Below are positions 1-4,771 of a stretch of DNA of 5,463 nucleotides, piece after piece (position 1 is the stretch's first letter; the number at the start of each line of letters is the position of its first letter). Origin of the DNA: Thermoleophilia bacterium (GTDB taxonomy: Bacteria; Actinomycetota; Thermoleophilia; Gaiellales; Gaiellaceae); assembly GCA_025927435.1 (NCBI GenBank), contig JAICLM010000152.1, positions 1 through 5,463 of the forward strand. The letters are read 5' to 3'. The notes beneath the pieces are model-generated. The model was not told the DNA's origin, made no database searches, and saw nothing but the letters and a program-made list of their open reading frames with translations. Both the position numbers and the translations under genes were made by a program.

Positions 1-390
1 GGCGAGCAGGAGGACGTCGCGCCCGATGATCACCGCGAGCCCGACCCAGGGCAGCCGGTCGTAGTAGGCGAGGAGGATCACGGCCGCGTCGATCATCAGC
101 CGGTCGGCGAGCGGGTCGGCGACCTTGCCGAACTGCGACTCGACGTGCCAGCGACGCGCGAGGAAGCCGTCCACCTGGTCGGTGATCCCGGCGATGCCGA
201 ACGCGACGCCCGCAGGCCAGCTCGGCCGGTGTCCGGCGCGCACCATCAGCACGACGAACACGGGGATCAGGGCGAGCCGCGCGATCGTGAGCGCATTCGG
301 CAGCTGCGCGAGGGGCTGCGAGACTCGGGCAGGAAGCTTCGCCGGCAAAGCCGGCGAAGCCCGGCCGGAAGTTCCGGGGGGCGCCTCCAT
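1..390 (-). CDS. pgsA: CDP-alcohol phosphatidyltransferase, PgsA-like (C-terminus cut by window edge)
   Basis: Membrane enzyme that transfers a phosphatidyl group from CDP-diacylglycerol to an alcohol, most likely glycerol-3-phosphate, making the precursor of phosphatidylglycerol. The 130 visible residues contain the complete family signature: D71-x2-D74-G75-x2-A78-R79-x8-G88-x3-D92-x3-D96, the Mg-binding and catalytic aspartates. LPNALTIARL at residues 30-39 followed by a hydrophobic helix is the usual beginning of PgsA proteins. The rest, including later transmembrane helices, lies beyond base 1. ATG at 390 is the only ATG near, but it has no clear Shine-Dalgarno and adds a 29-residue Ala/Pro-rich leader before the conserved part. 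An alternative TTG lies at 348. The gene diverges from the amidohydrolase gene, with 17 bp between the two starts. A cardiolipin synthase or phosphatidylinositol-phosphate synthase of the same family cannot be excluded from this fragment. Confidence 0.87.
   Translation of the reverse strand, partial: MEAPPGTSGRASPALPAKLPARVSQPLAQLPNALTIARLALIPVFVVLMVRAGHRPSWPAGVAFGIAGITDQVDGFLARRWHVESQFGKVADPLADRLMIDAAVILLAYYDRLPWVGLAVIIGRDVLLLA
336..377. repeat. Two adjacent palindromes near the pgsA/hutF-like divergent starts
   Basis: Bases 336-346 and 350-360 form a perfect 11-bp inverted repeat (GCTTCGCCGGC) around an AAA loop. Bases 365-377 form a second palindrome, CCGGAA-G-TTCCGG. Both lie in the unconserved N-terminal extension of the PgsA-like protein, 31 to 72 bases upstream of the divergent GTG at 408. 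They could be coding sequence, a 5' leader hairpin of a shorter pgsA, or a repeat-type element. Nothing in the sequence decides between these. Confidence 0.6.
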
Positions 391-392
391 GT

Positions 393-400
393 GGAAAGGA
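393..400 (+). promoter_or_regulatory. Ribosome binding site of the HutF-like gene
   Basis: GGAAAGGA sits 7 nt upstream of the GTG at 408. It supports this start, which places the metal-binding HxH motif only 14 residues into the protein. Confidence 0.6.
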
Positions 401-407
401 TACGGGC

Positions 408-1418
408 GTGCGAGAGCTGCCTCGGATCCCCGGCTTCGTGAACGCGCACTGCCACGCGTTCCAGCGGGCCTTGCGCGGACGGGTCGAGGGCGGCGACTTC
501 TGGGCGTGGCGCGAGACGATGCTCGAGCTCGCGGCGGCGCAGACACCGGAGCGGGTGCGGCGCGACTACGCGGCGGTGTACGGGGAGCTGCGGGCTGCGG
601 GCTACATGGCGGTCGGCGAGTTCCACTACCTCGGGCTCGAGGAGGCGCACGCGGCGGCCGAGGCCGCTGCCGAGGCGGGAATCGAGCTCGTCCTGCTCCA
701 CGTCGCGTACGCGCGCGGCGGGATCGAGCGCTTCCGGCAGGAGTCGGCGGCTGCGTACCTGCGCGAGCTCGAGCAGCTGCGGAGCGACGGGATCCGGGTG
801 GGCGTCGCCCCCCACTCCGTTCGTGCGTGTCCTCGCGACTGGCTCGAGGAGCTGGGCCGCTACGCCGCGGAGCACGGGCTGCCGTTGCACGTCCACGCCG
901 ACGAGCAGCCGCGCGAGATCGAGGAGTGCCTCGCCGAGCACGGCGTGCGGCCGATCGAGTTGCTCGATGCATGCGGCTGCCTCGGCCAGCGCACGACCGT
1001 CGTGCACGCGACGCACGCCGACGGTCACGAGCTCGACCTGCTCGCCGCGGCCGGCGCGCGCGTCTGCGCCTGCCCGACGACGGAGGCGAACCTCGGCGAC
1101 GGCTTCCTGCCGGTCGAGCGGCTCCTCCACCGCGGCATCGGGCTCTGCATCGGCTCGGACTCGAACGTCCGAATCGACCCGCTCGAGGAGCTGCGCGAGC
1201 TCGACGGCATCGCGCGGCGCCAGTCCGGCAGGCGCGACGTCTTCGCCGTGGACGACCTGCTCGCCGTCGGCTCGGCGGGCGGCGCCGAGGCGCTCGGGCT
1301 CGACTCGTGGCCGGACGTTGCGGTGGACACCGAGCACCCGCAGCTCGCCGGGGTCGAGGACTGGCGGAGCGCGCTCGTGGCCGGCTGCTCGGCCGACGTG
1401 CTCCGAGACGCCCGTTAG
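408..1418 (+). CDS. Formimidoylglutamate deiminase-like amidohydrolase (HutF family), compact form
   Basis: Metal-dependent amidohydrolase. HutF enzymes hydrolyse N-formimino-L-glutamate to N-formyl-L-glutamate and ammonia in histidine degradation. The 336 residues carry the set expected for one Zn: H14 and H16 (NAHCHAFQRAL), H163 with E166 (HVHADEQ), H200 (VVHATH) and D251 (IGSDSN). APHSVRA at 134-140 and CPTTEANLGDG at 222-232 are typical of HutF and set it apart from guanine deaminases and chlorohydrolases. HutF proteins are usually about 450 residues. Here the protein starts directly at the HxH strand, so the N-terminal part of the composite beta-sandwich is absent. It stops at ADVLRDAR, where the C-terminal sandwich strands would continue. 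The frame is intact, the start has a good ribosome site, and the next gene begins 29 bp after the stop, so this looks natural rather than broken. No other hut gene is in view, so the substrate is an inference from the family. Confidence 0.85.
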   Translation: MRELPRIPGFVNAHCHAFQRALRGRVEGGDFWAWRETMLELAAAQTPERVRRDYAAVYGELRAAGYMAVGEFHYLGLEEAHAAAEAAAEAGIELVLLHVAYARGGIERFRQESAAAYLRELEQLRSDGIRVGVAPHSVRACPRDWLEELGRYAAEHGLPLHVHADEQPREIEECLAEHGVRPIELLDACGCLGQRTTVVHATHADGHELDLLAAAGARVCACPTTEANLGDGFLPVERLLHRGIGLCIGSDSNVRIDPLEELRELDGIARRQSGRRDVFAVDDLLAVGSAGGAEALGLDSWPDVAVDTEHPQLAGVEDWRSALVAGCSADVLRDAR

Positions 1419-1435
1419 GTTCTGCGTCACCGATC

Positions 1436-1442
1436 GAGGAGG
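1436..1442 (+). promoter_or_regulatory. Strong ribosome binding site of the 91-residue gene
   Basis: GAGGAGG lies 5 nt before the ATG at 1448 and fixes that start. It makes it likely that this small reading frame is really translated. Confidence 0.65.
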
Positions 1443-1447
1443 TCTCG

Positions 1448-1723
1448 ATGGACGAGCACGCAGAGGGCAGCGGGGAGTGGGCGACGCAGGAGGAGGAGCG
1501 CACGTTCCGCCTTGTCCGCGATCTCCTCATGGAGATGCGCGACCGCGGGCGCGGGATCTACATCCTGCCGGTGCAGGAAGGAATGCGAGGCTCCGGCGAG
1601 ACGTACGGCGTCGACGGGTGGGCGGTCGGCGAGTACAGCGTCACCGGCGGCCAGGACCTCGCGGTCGGGCCGTGGCTGGAGCAGGTGGTGGAGGCTGCGC
1701 GCGCAGCGGCTCACGAGAGGTAG
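1448..1723 (+). CDS. Small acidic protein of unknown function (91 aa)
   Basis: I do not recognise this family. The 91-residue product has an acidic N-terminus (MDEHAEGSGEWATQEEE). A probable amphipathic helix follows at about residues 15-33 (EEERTFRLVRDLLMEMRDRG), then a short strand IYILP at 37-41. Next is a Gly-rich middle (about 44-70) with several aromatic residues, and a C-terminal helix at about 75-90. It has no signal peptide, transmembrane segment or Cys/His metal motif. It starts 29 bp after the HutF-like gene on the same strand with a strong ribosome site and no visible terminator between them, so the two are probably cotranscribed. Its stop is 5 nt from the 3' end of the convergent tRNA gene. 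Codon use resembles its neighbours, which favours a real gene. A cytoplasmic soluble protein is the most that can be inferred. Confidence 0.75.
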   Translation: MDEHAEGSGEWATQEEERTFRLVRDLLMEMRDRGRGIYILPVQEGMRGSGETYGVDGWAVGEYSVTGGQDLAVGPWLEQVVEAARAAAHER

Positions 1724-1728
1724 ACCAA

Positions 1729-1803
1729 TCGGGGCGGCCGGATTCGAACCGGCGACCTTCGGTCCCCCAGACCGACGCGCTAACCAAGCTGCGCCACGCC
1801 CCG
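1729..1803 (-). tRNA. tRNA-Pro (anticodon GGG)
   Basis: Full cloverleaf on the minus strand. The acceptor stem CGGGGCG (1797-1803) pairs with CGCCCCG (1730-1736). The D arm is GCGC/GCGC with a 10-nt loop containing GGTTA. The anticodon stem TCGGT/ACCGA carries loop CTGGGGG, giving anticodon GGG (codon CCC). A 5-nt variable loop follows, and the T arm is GCCGG/CCGGC with loop TTCGAAT. C1-G72 with A73 is the bacterial tRNA-Pro identity pattern. CCA is not encoded, since TTG follows A73, so it must be added after transcription. The gene is 75 nt including the discriminator base. Confidence 0.95.
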
Positions 1804-1813
1804 CAGCGAGACA

Positions 1814-1842
1814 ACCGTAGCTCACCCGGGACCGCCCGGCAC
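1814..1842 (-). promoter_or_regulatory. Possible promoter of the tRNA-Pro gene
   Basis: On the minus strand TACGGT (1814-1819) fits a TANNNT -10 element about 11 nt before the tRNA. Exactly 17 nt further upstream is GTGCCG (1837-1842), a 3/6 match to the -35 consensus. A small GC hairpin (1826-1839, CCGGG/CCCGG) falls in the spacer. This is a weak sequence match, supported mainly by its position. Confidence 0.3.
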
Positions 1843-1862
1843 CTCTGCCACGTATCCCCAGC

Positions 1863-2831
1863 GTGCGCAAGATCCTCGCTCTCCCGGCCGCGACCGTCGC
1901 GCTCCTTCTCCTCCCCTCTTCCCTCGCGGCGACGTCCGGCGGCCGCCCGGTCGCTCTCGTGGCCGCCGAGGCCTCGAACGAGGTGCTCGCCGTCGCGCTC
2001 GGGCCGCATGGCGGACGCGTCCTCGAGCGGGTTCGGCTCGACGACCCGCTGATGGTCACGGCGCCGCTGCACGGCCCGGCGGTCGTCGTCAACCCCCACG
2101 GAACCGTGACGCTGCTTGCCTGGCACTCGCTGAAGCCGATCAAGGTGCTCCGCGGCTTCGTCCGGCCCGAGGTGGCCGCGATTGCGCCCGGCGGCAGGTA
2201 CGCGTACGTCTCCGACGCCGGCAGCGGCCGGCTCGTCGTCGTAGATCTGAGTCGGCGTCGCATCGTGCACCGCCTATTCGTCGGAGCAAAGGCGCACCAT
2301 CTCGACTTCAGCCCGGACGGCAAGCGGCTCTGGATCGCCCTGGGCGAGACCGCATCCACCATCGTCCGCGTGGACACCTCGAATCTGCGGCGGCCGCGGG
2401 TCGCCGGCCGGATCCGTCCGCGAGTGACCGCCCACGGCATCGAGTTCTCGCCGAGCGGGAAGACCGTCTGGGTCAGCTCCTCCGCGGCGCCGTTCCTGAC
2501 GGTGTTCGACGCCGCGACCGGCACGGTCGTGCGTAGGGTCGCAGCCGGCAAGGGACCGCAGGAGATCGGCTTCTCGGGCAAGCGTGCCCTGGTCACGAGC
2601 GGATACGGCTCCTCCCTGGAAGCCGTCTCGTGGCGGACGTACGGGCGCCATGGCTCTGTCTCGATGCCTTACGGGTCGTTCAACCTCGCGACGCTGGGTG
2701 GGAACATCGTCACGAGCTCGGTCCTGACCGGCTACGTCACAGAGCTCCGGGCCGGGACGCTGAAGCGGATGTGGACGACGAAGCTCGCGCCGGTCACCCG
2801 GTACGTCGCGATCTCCCTCTGGCCCCGCTAG
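1863..2831 (+). CDS. Secreted YVTN/YncE-like beta-propeller protein
   Basis: The 322-residue protein begins with a classical signal peptide: MRK, a hydrophobic core at about 4-19, and a likely cleavage after SLA at residue 22. It should be exported. The rest is built of short beta-blade repeats of the YVTN/lactonase-like type. Examples are APGGRYAYVSDAGSGRLVVVD (about 108-128), FSPDGKRLWIAL (149-160), FSPSGKTVWVSSS (195-207) and FLTVFDAATGTVVRRVAAG (211-229). Such propellers act as binding or scaffold domains, and no catalytic motif is evident. The start is GTG at 1863 because the signal peptide begins there. No Shine-Dalgarno precedes it, and a TATCCC at 1853-1858 lies so close that a leaderless mRNA is possible. 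The gene is convergent with the membrane anti-sigma candidate and shares its stop-codon bases. The ligand is unknown; a link to that neighbour is inference from position and similar repeat style. Confidence 0.8.
   Translation: MRKILALPAATVALLLLPSSLAATSGGRPVALVAAEASNEVLAVALGPHGGRVLERVRLDDPLMVTAPLHGPAVVVNPHGTVTLLAWHSLKPIKVLRGFVRPEVAAIAPGGRYAYVSDAGSGRLVVVDLSRRRIVHRLFVGAKAHHLDFSPDGKRLWIALGETASTIVRVDTSNLRRPRVAGRIRPRVTAHGIEFSPSGKTVWVSSSAAPFLTVFDAATGTVVRRVAAGKGPQEIGFSGKRALVTSGYGSSLEAVSWRTYGRHGSVSMPYGSFNLATLGGNIVTSSVLTGYVTELRAGTLKRMWTTKLAPVTRYVAISLWPR
2828..2831. other. Shared CTAG: convergent stop codons overlap
   Basis: The rightward propeller gene ends with TAG at 2829-2831 and the leftward membrane-protein gene ends with TAG read from 2830-2828. 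The two genes overlap by the palindrome CTAG, leaving no intergenic space for a terminator between them. Confidence 0.9.
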
Positions 2832-3898
2832 CCGATCTCGAGCCAGCGGATCGTCGCGCCTCGCGGGATCGTGAACAGCGTCGTGTGCCCCGCTACGAGA
2901 TTCCGCTTCCTCTGCACGATGACGGCCTTCGGGGTGATGGCCCGCACGACGCCGCGTGCTCGGGACGAGCCACGCGAGGCTCCGTCGGGGGCGAAAAGAC
3001 GGATCACCGACGAGCTCGTCCCGGGCACCGCCACGGCCAAGCGGCCGTTGAACCAGCCGAATGCCTCGACGTCCGCGGCGGCGATGTGGCGGAAGGCCGA
3101 TTGCGCCACCAATGACACGCCTGTCTTCCCCTGCAGGGCGAGCGCATCCCCCGACGGTGCGAACGAGACGGCGGTCACGGGTGGATTGACCGCCACAACC
3201 TGTCTCGATCGATGCCCGAGGTCGTAGACGACCGCGCGTCCGCCACCGCCCACGTACGCGAAGGCGAGGTTGTCGGCGCGCCAGGCCGGCCTGACGGCGC
3301 GCACCGAGCGGTCGATGGTGACGTCGTGGATGCCGTTCCCATAGATGACGTGCAGCACGAAGCGGTGCCCGGCGTGGACGACGTAGGCGATCCGGAAGCC
3401 GTCCGGTGCCCAGGCGATGACGACCACCCTCCCGCCGGCGGGGTGGGACCAGGCCCGGCGTCCGTCGGGCGCCATCGCGACGAGGGAGTTGCCGATGCCG
3501 GCAGCGACGTAGAGCGCGTGCGGCGAGAGCGCCGCCGCGGTTGCCGGCACATGCGAAACGAAGCCGCTCCGGGCGACGACGGACAGGCGGCCGTCGACGA
3601 TCGCGGCCGCGCCGTTCGCTCCCTGCGGGAGGGCGAGCGCCGGCGTCGGCCGCGGCTTCGGCTTCGCACCGATGCTGACGTGCAGCGCCCCGGCCGCCGC
3701 GAGCGAGCCTGCGGCGACCACGAGCAGGACGAATACCGCCGCGAACGCGAGAACGGCCGCGCGCAAGCCTCGGTGAGGAGCCGCCGCCGGCCGTAGGCCG
3801 CGCAGCGCCTTGTGCAGCGCTTTCTCCCTTGCTCCCGGATCGGGCTCGGGGGCCTCGGCGAACATCGCCTCCAGTCGCCGCTCGAGCTCACTCGACAT
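2828..3898 (-). CDS. Single-pass membrane protein with extracytoplasmic propeller-like domain; probable anti-sigma factor
   Basis: Likely the membrane-bound regulator of the overlapping ECF sigma factor. The 356 residues divide into a short charged cytoplasmic segment (1-45, with an acidic/proline patch EAPEPDP), one transmembrane helix (about 46-71, basic residues on the N-side so N-terminus inside), and a Pro/Lys linker (79-92). The outside domain is about 260 residues with repeats of WD40/TolB-like appearance: IAWAPDGFRIAYV (161-173), RPAWRADNLAFAYV (203-216) and VSFAPSGDALAL (244-255). The anti-sigma call rests on architecture and context: the ATG at 3898 lies inside the sigma gene (11-bp overlap) with GGAGG 6 nt upstream at 3905-3909. 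The cytoplasmic part lacks the HxxxCxxC zinc motif of ZAS-type anti-sigma factors and is short for sigma binding. A membrane protein merely cotranscribed with the sigma factor remains possible. Confidence 0.72.
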   Translation of the reverse strand: MSSELERRLEAMFAEAPEPDPGAREKALHKALRGLRPAAAPHRGLRAAVLAFAAVFVLLVVAAGSLAAAGALHVSIGAKPKPRPTPALALPQGANGAAAIVDGRLSVVARSGFVSHVPATAAALSPHALYVAAGIGNSLVAMAPDGRRAWSHPAGGRVVVIAWAPDGFRIAYVVHAGHRFVLHVIYGNGIHDVTIDRSVRAVRPAWRADNLAFAYVGGGGRAVVYDLGHRSRQVVAVNPPVTAVSFAPSGDALALQGKTGVSLVAQSAFRHIAAADVEAFGWFNGRLAVAVPGTSSSVIRLFAPDGASRGSSRARGVVRAITPKAVIVQRKRNLVAGHTTLFTIPRGATIRWLEIG

Positions 3899-4412
3899 GC
3901 TCGACCTCCGGCGTCTCGCGCAGCTGCTCGAGCGCGCGGGAGAGGCGCGAGTTGACGGTGCCGACCGGAAGATCGAGCGCCTCGGCGATCTGCTTCGGCG
4001 TCATCCCGACGCCGTACCGGAGGACGACGACGACGCGCCGCTCGAGCGACAGGTCACCCACCGCCGCGAGGAGCCCACGGTCTCCCGTCGCATGGGCGGG
4101 CGCGAGATCCGGCGTGTCGGGCAGCTCCTCGTCGGAGAGCCGCCGCTCGGCGCGCAGCAGGTCGAGCGCGCGGTTCGCGACGATCCGGTGCAGCCAGGGG
4201 CCGAAGGGACGGCGGTCGTCGAACCGCCCCAGCGCCGCGAATGCGCGCTCGAAGCCGTCCGCGGCCACGTCGTCCGCGAGCGAGCGCCGGCCGGTGATCG
4301 CGTAGGCAGCGCGCCAGGCATCCCGCCAGTAGCGGCGGAACAGCAGGGAAGCGGCGTCGCGGTCGCCACGCCGCGCCCGCCGCACGAGGTCTCGGTCACT
4401 CGGTTCACGCAC
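3888..4412 (-). CDS. ECF-type RNA polymerase sigma factor (sigma-70 family)
   Basis: Alternative sigma factor of 174 residues, the usual size for the ECF group. Region 2 spans about residues 6-90, with SDRDLVRRARRGDRDA at the start and the core-binding and -10 recognition part around ADDVAADGFERAFAALGRF and WLHRIVANRALDLLR. Region 4 spans about 112-165, with the helix-turn-helix MTPKQIAEALDLPVGTVNSR followed by LSRALEQLR, which reads the -35 element. There is no region 1.1 or 3 and no added C-terminal domain. The start is GTG at 4412, needed to include the conserved SDRDLV helix. Its GGAGGA is unusually close, directly next to the start codon. The gene overlaps the downstream membrane protein by 11 bp, the usual arrangement of a sigma/anti-sigma pair, so activity is probably controlled by release from the membrane and by autoregulation. 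Target genes are unknown. Confidence 0.92.
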   Translation of the reverse strand: MREPSDRDLVRRARRGDRDAASLLFRRYWRDAWRAAYAITGRRSLADDVAADGFERAFAALGRFDDRRPFGPWLHRIVANRALDLLRAERRLSDEELPDTPDLAPAHATGDRGLLAAVGDLSLERRVVVVLRYGVGMTPKQIAEALDLPVGTVNSRLSRALEQLRETPEVEHVE

Positions 4413-4418
4413 TCCTCC
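4413..4418 (-). promoter_or_regulatory. Atypically close ribosome binding site of the first ECF sigma gene
   Basis: Read on the minus strand this is GGAGGA, abutting the GTG at 4412. The core GGAGG leaves 1 nt of spacing instead of the usual 5-9. No other in-frame start fits this site; the next in-frame GTG is codon 10 (4385), which would remove conserved residues. Translation may therefore be inefficient or start differently. Confidence 0.45.
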
Positions 4419-4461
4419 AAGTCTTGTACGAACGAGGCGACTTTGTGCGTCCCGCGCCGGT

Positions 4462-4467
4462 AATACT
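4462..4467 (+). promoter_or_regulatory. Possible -10 element of the pterin dehydratase gene (leaderless)
   Basis: AATACT matches TATAAT at 4 of 6 positions and ends 6 nt before the GTG at 4474, so transcription would begin at about the start codon. No Shine-Dalgarno is present upstream of this GTG, consistent with a leaderless mRNA. A partial -35 (GCGACT, 4437-4442) lies about 19 nt upstream. The 61-bp gap also has to hold the promoter of the divergent sigma gene. Confidence 0.3.
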
Positions 4468-4473
4468 CCAGTC

Positions 4474-4713
4474 GTGGACGGCTGGGAGGAGCAGGAGAAC
4501 GCGCTCGTGCGGGAGTTCGAGCTCCCCTCGTTTCCGGCGGCGATCGCGTTCGTCGACCGGCTGGCCGAGCTCGCCGAGAGCGAGAATCACCACCCGGACG
4601 TCGACATCCGCTATCGCACGGTCACCGTGCGCTGGACGACGCACTCCGAGGGTGGGATCAGCGAGAAGGATCGCGAGATGGCCGAGCGGACATCTGCTCT
4701 GGTCACCGCGTAG
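4474..4713 (+). CDS. Pterin-4a-carbinolamine dehydratase (4a-hydroxytetrahydrobiopterin dehydratase), short form
   Basis: Small cytoplasmic enzyme that dehydrates 4a-hydroxy-tetrahydropterin, recycling the pterin cofactor of aromatic amino acid hydroxylases. The 79 residues show the family core: FPAAIAFVDRLAELAE (20-35), then the active-site pair H39-H40 in ENHHPD, then the third histidine H57 in WTTH, followed by GGISEKDREMA (60-70). The spacing between the second and third histidine (17) matches the well-studied animal enzyme as I recall it. Most family members are about 95-110 residues and begin with an extra helix before the GW motif. Here the GTG at 4474 starts right at DGW, so that helix is missing. 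Upstream in-frame codons do not encode a recognisable helix. No aromatic amino acid hydroxylase gene is in the window. The gene lies between two sigma genes, divergent from one and in the same direction as the other. Some members of this family have no known hydroxylase partner, so the precise role is open. Confidence 0.88.
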   Translation: MDGWEEQENALVREFELPSFPAAIAFVDRLAELAESENHHPDVDIRYRTVTVRWTTHSEGGISEKDREMAERTSALVTA

Positions 4714-4771
4714 CGCGAGCACGCGCCGGGTAGAAGGTAAGAACTTGCCCGCTCCCGACACTAATCCTGAT

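Noticed and set aside
267..1430. Long leftward open frame opposite the HutF-like gene
   Set aside because: It is antisense to a gene with complete catalytic motifs, has no family resemblance, and runs in a different frame from the pgsA-like protein it would overlap.
1694..1707. Rho-independent terminator for the tRNA-Pro gene
   Set aside because: The self-complementary GC block lies in coding sequence for an Ala/Arg-rich helix and has no following T-run on the minus strand.
125..2052. Long rightward open frames running across the deiminase, small gene and tRNA in other frames
   Set aside because: Their products are Arg/Ala/Ser-rich with no recognisable domain, and they overlap genes with clear motifs. 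This is the expected shadow effect in GC-rich DNA.
1427..2651. Leftward open frames over the small gene, tRNA and secreted propeller gene
   Set aside because: They translate through the tRNA-Pro gene and the signal peptide region and have low-complexity products, so they are shadows.
4423..4455. Possible ECF promoter for the first sigma gene on the minus strand (GGGAC ... CGTA)
   Set aside because: GGGAC followed 18 nt later by CGTA is only loosely like the GGAAC/CGT pattern. Without the genome's other targets no element can be called.
4741..4767. Possible ECF-type autoregulated promoter (GAACTT ... CTAAT) before the second sigma gene
   Set aside because: The spacing between the elements is shorter than for known ECF promoters and each match is partial, so it is not better than chance here.
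4424..4771. Upstream in-frame extension of the second sigma factor
   Set aside because: The frame is open but covers the pterin dehydratase gene, is Arg/Ser-rich and lacks similarity to sigma factors. A start at 4772 (or 4745) gives a normal-length ECF protein.
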